Source: Bactericera cockerelli
Lineage: Eukaryota; Arthropoda; Insecta; Hemiptera; Triozidae
Assembly (NCBI GenBank): GCA_024516035.1
Contig: JAMCCL010000015.1
Coordinates: forward strand, 124,001 to 188,000
Reading direction: 5' to 3'
DNA: 64,000 nt
Shown: positions 39,753 through 50,620 of the stretch, piece after piece
Position numbering within the stretch: position 1 is the stretch's first letter
How the letters are laid out: each line of letters begins with the position of its first letter
Made by a program: the position numbers and the translations under genes
The notes under the pieces: model-generated
Seen by the model: only the letters and a program-made list of their open reading frames with translations
Told to the model about the DNA's origin: nothing
The model's database searches: none

Positions 39753-42700
39753 CTGCAAGAGAGACGAGCGTGTGTTATAATAATAATAGTAGGGGTGGGT
39801 GATGCCATCGCCCACACGGAAACATCTGCAATCAGCACTCACATGTCGAAAGTCTCATAGAGATGATCCCTGTGAGCACAGTTCACAAAGTACAGAAGTG
39901 GCCGTTTAGAAGCATTCCAAAACCCCAAAAGTGTTTTCCCATCAGATTAATGATGGAACCACCAAGGGGAATGGCCACGGGAGAGAAGATTTATGTATTT
40001 TAATTCGATAAAAGGACTTACCATAGAAGTTGCAGCAGCGTTGCGTAGTTTTGTCACAGACCAGACCCGGGGACAGGCACAGGGCGTACTCTTCCATCAA
40101 ACCCCGGGATGAGCCACACGTCTCGTAGTCGATGCTACATCTGAGGGCCGGGATACTGGGTGGGCCCGAGGAGTCGCAACAGAGCGGCCCCACACACACG
40201 CCCTCCTCGGTGTTCTTGAAGCGGGCCAGTTTGCATGGGACACCCTGTATGAGAATATAAATAAGGGCAATTATTACTATCTGACCTGGTTACAGGGTTT
40301 TCAGTGAAACCCTTAAATTAACACTGCGACCTAATTATATCTATTGTTACAAGTTGATTTTATTTGGCTTTAACGTTCTGATTTAAGGTTGATAGTCAGG
40401 ACGGGGGTTTTACCCTTCATACGCCGGGGATCGTACCTGCGACCTACATCAACCTCACCCAGCCTGAGCAGGGCCGGAAATACCAGCCTCAGGTGTTTGG
40501 AGGGAACAGAATTTTCTATTACCAACTGGTAATTGAACAGGATCTCTGCACTACGGGCAGTAGTCACAACCGTTATGCCCAGAAGCCTGGCTTAACTCTG
40601 TGGACTTCTCAGACATCAGTAGCTTGATACATACGGTGTGACGGCTGACTTGTGTAAGCTGGAGGTCGGTGGTTTCAGTCACAAGTTCGGTAAAAAAAAT
40701 TAGTAGTTAGAGTTTAAGTAATTGCGACATCACTATCGAGTGATTAACACAAATAACTTTATACCTCTGTGGACTTACGACTAGATTTTGCGTATTGTTT
40801 TACATAGGGAAATTTAAGTACTGACTCAAACATGTGATCGCGATTTTGTCTAAGAATTTGCTCTAAATGTTAGTTATCTGATATTTGTGTTGATCGTATC
40901 GTTATACAGTTATATGTAGGTACTATTTTTTTTTTTTTTTTTAAGTGGGGTTTAACGTCGCTTTCAACTGCCATGGTCATATCACGACGGGGGTTTTACC
41001 CTCCATTCGCAGGAAACTCACAAACCTGCTACTCACATTGACCTCACCCAGCCTGAGTGGGGCCGGGAAAAGCCAGAGTCACGAGAATTAGAAGGTACTA
41101 TTTAATCGATCTAGTTTTGCTTTTTGTCTGTCATACTTGGTAAGTACTTGAATCGATCGATCAAACACCTCGGCCGAGGTGTGAAGAACGCCTATACAAA
41201 GAAAGAGACAGCCCGGCAGAGTGTAAGGTTACGGAAAACATAGTTCCCATTCATTTCATGGACTTTCAGCCAGCGAAAAGTGCAACATGAATTTCAAAAA
41301 TCGCGATTTTTATTGCAGAAATGGGCTCTACGTTGAAAAATAAGTTGATTTGACTCTTTGTTTGACTTCTTAGGCCACCGGGAACCCTATTTTCGAGACC
41401 CCCCAACAATCGTGAAAGACATGAAAAGATTCATAATTTTGTTTTTTTTTTTTTCTGTTTTTTTTTCATACGGATCCTTTGAGACCCGACTTCGTGTCTT
41501 TAACTTGGCACTGAAGATTAAGTGAGGTGTCTAAAGTGATCAAGATATAATGGAGAAGAGCCCGGACCAAAAAAAAAATCTAAATTATAAGCGGGCGGCC
41601 CATTTGGGCGGCCTCGGGTTTTGGGAGCCCAAATCGGGAATTGAAGGATAATACTAATCTTAAGTGGTATCAAATGAAAGATCTTGATGAGCAGATACCA
41701 AATTTATTGATTTTATTCCTTCATCCGGTCCACTGGGTGGCACCTGATGGCCTTTTCATTTTCTTTGGCGGGTAGGTACCTTCGAATCCTTAGCTTAGTG
41801 GTCAGATCTTGGCCAGTATGTATTTTTCGAGATGACCTCGCTCTCTCTCTGCAAAATTTTAATGTTTAAGTTTCCAAGTATTAATTTAGTTCATTTTCCG
41901 TCCGTTTCTTTAGAAGATAACTTTGTCTATTGGTAGCATGCTCGACCTGCCACCCAATCAGAATGAGTTCGAATCCTCGCGGGGACGAAATTTTTTAGCT
42001 CTATATTTTCAATTTGGGCTTAACGTTGTTTTGTTTTTCAGATCTTTATATTTGATCTTCATGACGACCCCATTACCCTCGTGAGGAAAATTTTAGTAAA
42101 TGCAGAATTGGGCAATGACCTGTGGCGGCATTGATTGATTTTGGACAATTATGGTTGGATAGAGATAAAATATGATGAATTAGCTCTCATAATGTCGATG
42201 CTACTCACTAAAAGTTGTGACAAAGTAGTGACTTTGGCCAAGTGGGTAGCATACTAGGCTTGAACGCATGATGACTTGGGTTCGATCCCATTCAGGGAAG
42301 TTTTTTTTCTCTGTCCATTATGTCCGGGGTACACTCATACCTCGTGAGGTATTGATAAGGGACGTCACCACCGAGTTCTCTCCCGCTCATGGTTTTATCA
42401 ACACCAAATTGTCTCCCGTCGCGTCGCTTGCATTTTTACCTGATTTTATACCTACATAGTTTAGGTCTATCATAAAAATTATAATCGAAACACCTAGGAA
42501 TCATTCATATAGACCTGAGGCACGGCCTTCTATGTATTTTTCCTAACCCTATGATAAACCCAAGGCATGGCCTATATATTTACCAGACCCTACTATAAAC
42601 CCGAGGCATTGCCTTCTATGTATTATCCCTAACCCTATTATATTCCTGAGGCATGGCCTTCTATGTATTTTACCTAACTCTACTATACACTGAAGGCATT

Positions 42701-45700
42701 GCCTTTCATTAGTTAGAGATTTTAAAGATTTCCTTATAAAAGGCCGATTCTTATATAAAAATCCCCCCAAAAACACCACTTCGTGGTTAAAAAAAGAAGA
42801 ACGCCTCACTCAAAAGAATGATTATAATTAGCTAAAAATAAATGATATCAAATTGAGAACACCTTACCCCCTCTCTTTCTATATCTCTGCACTCCTCTCT
42901 GAATTTATTCCTCTTATGTTTATCTTTCTTTATCCTTTCTAGGGGTCATCCCAAACTTGATTTCTCTTTGAATTTACTTGTTGCACGGCAATAAAAAATG
43001 GCGGTCGGAGTATTATTTTTCTGAACTTATTTGATTTGAATCGAGAAAAATACACCGCGACCGCCAATTTTTATTGCCGTGCAACAAGTAAATTCAAAGA
43101 GAAATCAAGTTTGGGATGACCCCTAGAAAGGATAAAGAAAGATAAACATAAGAGGAATAAATTCAGAGAGGAGTGCAGAGATATAGAAAGAGAGGGGGTA
43201 AGGTGTTCTCAATTTGATATCATTTATTTTTAGCTAATTATAATCATTCTTTTGAGTGAGGCGTTCTTCTTTTTTTAACCACGAAGTGGTGTTTTTGGGG
43301 GGATATCAGTTCTTTTTGTACGAAAATATAGGTTCATACACTACTGAAACATTATGAATAACAAAAGTAAATAAGCTGGGAAAATGTGAATGTACCAAGT
43401 TGTCTTTTTTTTAAGATATAGTTTTAGCAGTACGTGCATATAATTTTTCTAAGGTCAATATGTATTGGAACACAGATTTGGCCCCCCTCTCCTATGAGGG
43501 ACACTAAAACACCTGGATTTACAAATGCCAAAGAAATTAATTTGTAATCACCTTATCAAGGTGAGGTAATGAGTTCTCTCCCGTTGACCTTTTCTTACCC
43601 GAATTCTCTCCGGCTTGTTGCAGGGGTCACCACGAGTATCTCTCCCGGAAATAAGACCATGCTTTTTTACATTAGGTGTTTAAGAAAATGAAAACTATAA
43701 AATTATCATTTTTATGTAAGAATCGGCCTTTTATAAGGAAATCTTTAAAATCTCTAACTAATGAAAGGCAATGCCTTCAGTGTATAGTAGAGTTAGGTAA
43801 AATACATAGAAGGCCATGCCTCAGGAATATAGTAGAGTTAGGGATAATACATAGAAGGCAATGCCTCGGGTTTATAGTAGGGTTAGGTAAATATATAGAA
43901 GGCCATGCCTTGGGTTTATCATAGGGTTAGAAAAAATACATAGAAGGCCATGCCTCAGGTCTATATTATTGATTCCTAGGTGCTTCGATTATAATTTTTA
44001 TGCTAGGCCTAAACTATGCTGGTATAAAATCAGGTAAAAATGCAAGCGACGCGACGGGAGACAATTTGGTGTTGATAAAACCATGAGCGGGAGAGAACTC
44101 GGTGTTGACGTCCCTTATCAATACCTCACGAGGTATGAGTGTACCCCGGACATAATGGACAGAGAAAAAAAAACTTCCCTGAAGGGGATCAAACCCAAGT
44201 CATCGTGCGTGCAAGCCTAGTGTGCTACCCACTTGGCCAAAGTTACTACTTTGTCACAACTTTTAGTGAGTAGCATCGACATTATGAGAGCTAATTCATC
44301 ATATTTTATCTCCATCCAACCATGATTGTCCAAAATCAATCTCGTAATGCCGCCACAGGTCATTGGCCAATTCTGCAACTACTAAAATTTTCCTCGCGAG
44401 GGTAATGGGGTCGTCAAGATCAAATATAAAGATCTGAAAAACAAAGCAACGTTAAGCCCAAATTGAAAATATAGAGCTAAAAAATTTCGTCCCCGCCAGG
44501 ATTCGAACCCATGCTGACTGGGTGGCAGGTCGAGCATGCTATACCAATAGACAAAGTTATCTTCTAAAGAAACGGACGGAAAATGAACTAGGTAACTAAA
44601 TTAATACTTGAAAACTTAAACATTAAAATTTTGCAGTGAGAGAGCGAGGTCATCTCGAAAAATACATATTGGCCAAGATCTGACCACTAAGCTAAGGATT
44701 CGAAGGTACCTACCCGCCAAAGAAAATGAAAAGGCCACCAGGTGCCACCCAGTGGACCGGATGAAGGAATAATATCAATAAATTTGGTATCTGCTCATCA
44801 AGATCTTTCATTTGATACCACTTAAGATTAGTATTATCCTTCAATTCCCGATTTGGGCTCCCAAAACCCGAGGCCGCCCAAATGGGCCGTCCGCTTATAA
44901 TTTAGAATTTTTTTTTGGTCCGGGCTCATCTCCATTATATCTCGATCACTTTAGACACCTCACTTAATCTTCAGTGCCAAGTTAAAGACACGAAGTCGGG
45001 TCTCAAAGGATCCGTATGAAAAAAAAAAACGGAAAAAAAAAAAAAAAAAAATTATGAATCTTTTCATGTCTTTCACGATTGTTGGGGGGTCTCGAAAATA
45101 GGGTTCCCGTTGGCCTAGGAAGTCAAACAAAAAGTCAAATCAATTTATTTTTCAACGTAGAGTCCATTTCTGCAATAAAAATCGCAACTTTTGAAATTCA
45201 TGTTGCACTTTTCGCTGGCTGAAAGTACATGAAATGCATGGGAACTATGTTTTCCGTAACCTTACACTCTGCCGGGCTGTCTCTTTCTTTGTATAGGCGT
45301 TCTTCACACCTCGGCCGAGGTGTTTGATGATAATTTTATAGTTTTCATTTTCTTAAATACCTAATGTAAAAAAGCATGGTCTTCTTTCCGGGAGAGATAC
45401 TCGTGGTGACCCCTGCAACAAGCCGGAGAGAATTCAGGTAAGAAAAAGTCAACGGGAAAGAACTCATTACCTCACCTTGATAAGGTGATTACAAATTAAT
45501 TTCTTTGGCATTTGTAAATCCAGGTGTTTTAGTGTCCCTCATAGGAGGCTCCAAGGTCTATTTAGCATTGAAAGATAAACCTAATCATGTTGAGTATAGA
45601 GTCAAAAGGTCTTGCATTGCAAATTTATATATTATTTACTCACTTTAGGGACTCAGGGGGCCAAATCTGTGATCCAAATACATATTGACCTTAGAAAAAT

Positions 45701-47193
45701 TAAATATGTACTGCTAAAACTATATCTTAAAAAAAAGATTACTTGGTACATTCACATTTTCCCAGCTTGATTACTTTTGTTATTCATAATGTTTCAGTAG
45801 TGTATGAACCTATATTTTCGTACAAAAAGAACTGATATCCCCTCCAAAAACACCACTTCGTGGTTAAAAAAAGAAGAACGCCTCACTCAAAAGAATGATT
45901 ATAATTAGCTAAAAATAAATGATATCAAATTGAGAACACCTTACCACCTTTCTGCACTCCTCTCTGAATTTATTTCTCTTATGTTTATCTTTTTTTATCC
46001 TTTCTAGGGGTCATCCCAAACTTGATTTCTCTTTAAATTTACTTGTTGCACGGCAATAAAAAATGGCGGTCGCGGTGTAATTTTCTCGTTCAGAAATCAA
46101 ATAAGTTCAGAAAAATCATACTCAAACCGCCATTTTTTATTGCCGTGCAACAAGTAAATTTAAAGAGAAATCAAGTTTGGGATGACCCCTAGAAAGGATA
46201 AAAAAAGATAAACATAAGAGAAATAAATTCAGAGAGGAGTGCAGAAAGGTGGTAAGGTGTTCTCAATTTGATATCATTTATTTTTAGCTAATTATAATCA
46301 TTCTTTTGAGTGAGGCGTTCTTCTTTTTTTAACCACGAAGTGGTGTTTTTGGAGGGGATCTAATTGTACATGAAATAAATGAATTATTTACGTTAATGGA
46401 ACTTTGCCCGGCGCACTGTCGCATGTCATTCGCTCAGACTTGTGATTCGGTCGAGACTGCGCGGAGGATTAAAGAAATGAAAAGGTCAGTTCTGCCTACC
46501 TATTTATTGAGCAATATGGAAATAATTTGTAGAAATGCTAGTTTACGCCACAAAAAAGTTACACAACAACAAAAAACAACCACTGAGCGCACGAATATAG
46601 CTCAGTGGTTAAGCACTCGCTTGTCATACGGAAAGTCCCGGGTTCGAACCCCCACGCCGACAAAAATTTGTATTCAAAATTTGGTTACAGTTGTTTGTAA
46701 GGGATACCTTCCGGTGCGCTCGTGTTGACCCAGCACCTAAATGGGAAGTATTGTGTCACTTCTCGCCCATCAGAGAGGAGGCATATTACGGGATGGGCAG
46801 GCTACAACACAGACCACAAGCGTCCACAGCAGCTCCTGTTTCATGTCTACGAAAAAAAAAGGGTGTGAAACACTCATCTTTAAAAAAAAAAAAATTAAAT
46901 TTACATTCACAGCTCACTCATATCAGCTGTTAAGTGATAATGGCTTGGATTAACAAAACCTAGATATTTAATTCTGTTTCATAATTCGGCCCTTAGTAAT
47001 TAAAACCTCTACTTACAATCTGGTCGTTCCAATGGCGGGCCCGCTTCTGATGGCGGTGGTCGACCCCGCCCATTTCCAATTCCATCACGCCCTCCGACCT
47101 CTTCCCACCACTGGGACAATTGTTGATGAGGCAGCCCCAGATGGGACTTAACAGGGTCGCCACTGCACACAACACGAGGGCTTGCAGCAACAT
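39634..47193 (-). CDS. Prepro-inotocin (oxytocin/vasopressin-like) with neurophysin; exons 47193-47017, 40244-40022, 39752-39634
   Basis: 172 residues from three exons. Residues 1-20 are a signal peptide (MLLQALVLCAVATLLSPIWG). Residues 21-29 are the hormone CLINNCPSG, followed by Gly for amidation and a Lys-Arg cleavage site. Cys1 and Cys6 would form the ring. The remainder is a divergent neurophysin: GVCVGPLCC, LRCSIDYETC, LCLSPGLVC, TTQRCC, HRCFDSVMC. It holds 12 Cys where the classical domain has 14. The family's peptides act through a G-protein-coupled receptor, and neurophysin carries the hormone in secretory granules. The exon plan (signal-hormone-linker / central neurophysin / C-terminal neurophysin) copies the vertebrate gene. 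Known insect inotocin is CLITNCPRG, so positions 4 and 8 differ. The 6.8-kb first intron is filled by nested Helitron-like copies and SINEs. Confidence 0.88.
40022..40244 (-). CDS. Inotocin exon 2, central neurophysin (223 bp)
   Basis: The acceptor is ATTCTCATACAG and the donor GTAAGT at 40021. 74 codons plus one base encode GVPCKLARFKNTEEG through TTQRCCNFY. Only one Cys precedes GVCVGP, where the family normally has CxxCGP. The boundary sequence ACAGGGTGTCC equals a MITE terminus seen at 12991-13325. Confidence 0.82.
40285..40340 (-). repeat. Short recurrent motif (GGTCGCAGTGTTAA)
   Basis: The reverse of TAGGTCGCAGTGTTAA and TTTCACTGAAAACC, also found at 12577-12630 and 48487-48530. Confidence 0.5.
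40360..40590 (-). mobile_element. SINE with tRNA-like head and shared core
   Basis: The minus strand reads CATAACGGTTGTGACTACTG, CAGAGATCC, CCGGCCCTGCTCAGGCTGGG, GTGAGGTTGATGTAGG, AAAACCCCCGTCCTGAC and AACGTTAAAGCC. It is the inverted relative of the SINE at 22545. Confidence 0.7.
40605..40765 (+). mobile_element. tRNA-derived SINE, family H
   Basis: Reads CAGTAGCTTGATACATACGG, then GGAGGTCGGTGGTTTCAGTC (B-box-like), and a body with AATTGCGACATCACTATCGA. Related copies are at 48556 and 49040. Confidence 0.6.
40929..41092 (-). mobile_element. SINE core copy with 11-bp target duplication
   Basis: AGGTACTATTT flanks the insertion exactly (40918-40928 and 41093-41103). The tail is a T run on the plus strand followed by TTAAGTGGGGTTTAACGTCG. 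The copy starts (minus strand) at CTCGTGACTCTGGC, without the 5S or tRNA head, so this core can be mobilised headless or after 5' truncation. Confidence 0.88.
41161..42761 (-). mobile_element. Helitron-like element, outer copy, 3' portion
   Basis: The hairpin end TCAAACACCTCGGCCGAGG starts at 41161, and the sequence parallels 19859-21369 with small differences. It stops at TTATATAAAAA, exactly where a second, inverted copy begins, and resumes at 45329. The outer copy occupies 41161-42761 plus 45329-46358 (2.63 kb together). Confidence 0.8.
42762..43303. repeat. Palindrome of the nested element (542 bp)
   Basis: Same palindrome as 21893-22430; arms meet near GGCAATAAAAAATGGCGGTC / GACCGCCAATTTTTATTGCC. 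Confidence 0.93.
42762..45328 (+). mobile_element. Helitron-like element nested inside the outer copy, opposite orientation
   Basis: It runs from TCCCCCC at 42762 to the hairpin and TTTGA at 45328 (2567 bp): palindrome 42762-43303, middle segment to about 43675, then the 45-bp array and hairpin-end region. The join of its flanks (ATAAAAA / TGATAATT) recreates the uninterrupted sequence at 21361-21380 of copy 1, proving the insertion point and showing that at most the two bases A^T are involved. Confidence 0.88.
45329..46358 (-). mobile_element. Helitron-like element, outer copy, 5' portion with terminal palindrome
   Basis: It continues the interrupted outer copy (TGATAATTTTATAG...) and ends in the 521-bp palindrome 45838-46358, TCCCCTCC on the minus strand. 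The base before the start on that strand is A. Confidence 0.85.
45838..46358. repeat. Palindrome of the outer element (521 bp)
   Basis: Third copy of the palindrome, with a short arm deletion (no TTTCTATATC segment) present in both arms. Confidence 0.93.
46586..46896 (+). mobile_element. tRNA-derived SINE, family A
   Basis: A box TAGCTCAGTGGTTAAGC, then CTCGCTTGTCATACGG and B box GGGTTCGAACCCCC. A ~230-bp body with TTCTCGCCCATCAGAG and GGGATGGGCAGGCTACAACA follows, ending in an A-rich tail. Copies are at 52340 and 61141 (interrupted); a relative is at 49222. Confidence 0.8.
46937..46997. mobile_element. Single end of a PIF/Harbinger-type MITE next to the inotocin exon 1 donor
   Basis: CTGTTTCATAATTCGGCCC followed by TTAG matches the right end of the 29063/34962 family. 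It lies about 20 bp from the exon 1 splice donor. No left end was recognised. Confidence 0.5.
47017..47193 (-). CDS. Inotocin exon 1: signal peptide, hormone, linker (177 bp)
   Basis: The ATG at 47193-47191 starts 59 codons ending ...RARHWNDQI; the donor is GTAAGT at 47016, phase 0, matching exon 2. A second KR at residues 50-51 (HQKR) lies in the linker. A CTTCAG just upstream of the ATG could be an acceptor for a 5' UTR intron, an alternative to the promoter proposed next. Confidence 0.88.
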
Positions 47194-47230
47194 GCTTCCC
47201 GGGACTGAAGGGAAATCGGGACTTTCCGGG

Positions 47231-47286
47231 AACTGAATTCCGGGAACTGAGTGAAACCGGAGGAGTAAATTGACAAAGGAATATAG
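47231..47286 (-). promoter_or_regulatory. Candidate inotocin core promoter
   Basis: On the minus strand, TATATT (about 47285-47280) is followed 35 bp later by the arthropod initiator TCAGTT (47250-47245); a second TCAGTT (47236-47231) lies in a short duplication CAGTTCCCGGA. The spacing is slightly long for a TATA box. Motif evidence only. Confidence 0.3.
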
Positions 47287-47289
47287 ATT

Positions 47290-48340
47290 TCAAGGAAAAC
47301 AATGAAACTGTAAAATATTGTTATTGTAACAATGACATAGGTACATATGTATTTTTTGTACTTGTAATTAATCAACCGTGAAAAAAATGATTAAGTTATA
47401 AATTTCATTGGAAAAATGGGACTTGAAATATTTTTCCTGAATCTGATACTTACAATTAATTGATTTGGGGTGAACTTTAGGGAAAAAAATGAGACTCTAA
47501 AATATTTTTAGTTGAACATGTGGGGCTTGTTAAATTTCGGGCAAGGAAAAAGTCTAAAAAATATGGACCTAAAGAGGGTGCAAAAGAATTTTTATTCACT
47601 TCAAATGTAGATTTTATGCCCTTACAACGATGTATCTGGGAAAAATGTTACGACTTAAAAAAACTTTGCTGAACTTTTGGCGCCTCTGATGGATCGGCTT
47701 TCCCTTTCTTCCAAAAAATGGAAGAACTTATTCTTGGATTTTGCTGAATCGATCGAAACAGTTCTTTTGTGAAATCTGAACTGAATAAAAAGTGGCTGTA
47801 TGGACTTATTTTTGGTCCACTGCCAAAAAAAAAAAAAAATCTGAACAGTTTTTTTTTTCTCGAGTTATCTTCTTTCTTAGGTGTCCACTTTGATGTATTT
47901 TTGTTCTTCTATAAGTTCTTTTAGTCCTTTAGAATCTTTAGATATTTAGATGTTTGTGTGTTTAGTAAAAAATTATATTTTTAAAATTTGATTTTTTTTA
48001 CCGTTCTTTCGTTGGCCGGCACGGCGTCGAAATATTTAAGCGGTTGTTCCTTGTCAACCCTTCAAGTGGCAATGCTTGACGAAGTGAGTGTGATGGTTAT
48101 ATATACTATGTCTCATACAATAGAACACTACGTGCTAGGTGAGTAAGCAGCTCAGCTCTCTATAGTTCTATACAATGATAAGATTTGCATCAATCTGGGT
48201 GCATTGCTTTTTAACCCTTTGTAGATTTTCTATGATGTCAAGGAAATAACACATCATACCTATACGGAAATATGCGTCCAGTTCTAATTAACTATTATGT
48301 TTATGAGGCAGCACCCCCAAAACATTTTCCCAGCAGCCGC
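47290..48340. other. No feature recognised
   Basis: AT-rich sequence beyond the inotocin 5' end with T and A runs and no credible frame or repeat family. Confidence 0.4.
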
Positions 48341-48344
48341 ACCT

Positions 48345-48530
48345 GAAAGTACCTCTCCATGTCCTCTTCAAGCTCGACGTTACTTAACCTCAGAGATTCA
48401 GCTAGTAAGACTGTCACAAGAAAAATGACAACATGCGGTCTGCGCTGTTGACATTGTTCTTAAAAGGTTTAATAAAAATCACGTTTAGGTCGCAGTGTTA
48501 ACTGTAAGTATTTCACTGAAAACCAGTTCA
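48345..48530 (-). mobile_element. 5S-like SINE fragment and short recurrent motif
   Basis: On the minus strand, CTGAATCTCTGAGGTTAAG followed by TAACGTCGAGC resembles the 5S-like head. At 48487 the TAGGTCGCAGTGTTAACTGT motif recurs. Confidence 0.45.
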
Positions 48531-48555
48531 GACAATAATAATAAAAGACAGAGTG

Positions 48556-48740
48556 AAATCAGTAGTTCGATCAATATGGCGTCGAGCCTATTATCTGGAG
48601 GTCGGTGGTTCAAGTCCCAAGTAAGGCAAATATTTGGTAATACGAATCAGAGTAATTTGTGACATTACATTTGTGGTTAAACCATTATACTATTTTTGTG
48701 ATTATGTGTGATTCACTCAAATGATAACAACCAGAGAGTG
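48556..48740 (+). mobile_element. tRNA-derived SINE, family H
   Basis: TCAGTAGTTCGATCAATATGG, then GGAGGTCGGTGGTTCAAGTCC and a body with GTAATTTGTGACATTACA. It parallels 40605-40765. Confidence 0.6.
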
Positions 48741-49039
48741 GATCACCTCAAGCAGTATCATCCGCCACTGACAAATAAAGATATGCTGACACAAATAGAA
48801 AATTTGGACAGAATAGAATCCCACAAAGTAGAATAGTTTAGAGATTTATTTAACCCTTTCAGGGGCGGGACTTGAATTTCCCACTTCGCCATAGGGTTAA
48901 GATGAAGAGGCTTAAGAGAAGAATTAAAGAGGAAAGAGAGAGAGAGGGGCTTTTGGTTTGCATATAGGAGCTTAGGTTCTTCCCCCATTCCTAAATTTTA
49001 ATCCCTGGCGATGAAATGACAGTAGAATAATTCATTGTG

Positions 49040-49190
49040 TTTCTCACTCACCGACCTCAGAAACTTGATCGATAAGGCTCATAACATGGTTCAAATGCCT
49101 AGTTCAGCAAAGATTATTTTATTAAAGCGATTTTGAGTAGTAGTGACATCACTAAAGTGATTCACAAATATGAAAACTCTTTTAGTGTTT
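49040..49190 (+). mobile_element. tRNA-derived SINE fragment, family H
   Basis: ACTTGATCGATAAGGCTC, ATGGTTCAAATGCC and GTAGTGACATCACTAAAGTG match the family. From 48741 to 49040 no gene is seen. Confidence 0.5.
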
Positions 49191-49221
49191 CTCTCTCTCA
49201 CCAATGTTACTAACTACTTTC

Positions 49222-49450
49222 AGCACACGATTAGCTCAATGGTGAGCTAATCGTGTGCTAATCCTACCCGCCTGCCATACAAAAGGTTCCGGGTTCGAAA
49301 CCCAGAGCACACAGAAAAATGTATTCAAGATTTGGTTCAGAGCTTTCTAACAAAAATATCTGATTTCTCCAAAGAATAGAACGCCCCAACCCAGACTCGG
49401 TTATGTTGATGTGTGTACTTCCACCGATTGGCATATAAAAGCCCTAAAAT
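49222..49450 (+). mobile_element. tRNA-derived SINE (family A relative) with inverted duplication in its head
   Basis: B box GGGTTCGAAACCC and body GTATTCAAGATTTGGTTCAG match family A. The head contains a perfect 17-bp hairpin: AGCACACGATTAGCTCA (49222-49238), loop ATGG, then its complement to 49259. Confidence 0.65.
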
Positions 49451-49554
49451 AAAATCTAATCAATTTACATGAAAGGAGCCTAAATCTTTTTCATAAGATT
49501 TCATTTTTTATACATAATATTATAGATCATTATCATGAAGGTTATACCCATCTT

Positions 49555-49690
49555 CAGAAGCTAAACACCTTGTGCCGAAAGAGGGGAAAATTGGATCCGG
49601 GTGTCCATAAAACCCTCTCACCTCCCCGTGACGTACCTGAGCAGTGCCTATGTCACGGATACGAAATTATTACCAAGGGAAATATTATAC
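49555..49690 (+). repeat. Interspersed repeat shared with 22795-22885
   Basis: TTGGATCCGGGTGTCCATAA, CTCTCACC and CTATGTCACGGATACGAAATT match ATTGGATCTGGGCGTCCATA, CTCTCACC and CTATCTCACGGACACGGAATT. Confidence 0.6.
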
Positions 49691-49804
49691 ATGATGTCAG
49701 AATAATATTACTCATTATGACCTTAACGAAACATTATCCCAAACTTTATGTAATGTACAGGTAACGAGATGTAGCATGTGATATGATTTTGGGTGTTTCC
49801 ATTA

Positions 49805-49835
49805 CTTTCCTTTCTATAGGATAAGGAAAGTAAAA
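49805..49835 (+). mobile_element. Hairpin-end fragment of the 16369 element family
   Basis: ACTTTCCTTTCTATAGGATA followed by AGGAAAGTAAAAAAG matches the hairpin terminus. From here to 50110 the sequence is AT/GA-rich without features. Confidence 0.5.
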
Positions 49836-50111
49836 AAGAGATTGATGGTAGTAAGAGAAAGAGGGGTCGGAATTTGAAAAAAAGAGACAAAAATAGGGAC
49901 CGGAATTAAAGAGAAAATGAAAAGAGGGAGAGATAGAAATAATACTGAATAAGAAGTCAGATAGAATAATTATAAAGAAAACAACTAGGACACGGAAGAG
50001 GATAAATAAAGCAAGAATAGAATATTATCCGAAAAGAAAGGATGATACAAAGAATTGATTTGATGAAAAAAACTAATAAAAAAAACAGGAAACTGAGGAG
50101 GAGGAAAATGA

Positions 50112-50620
<509 letters not shown>

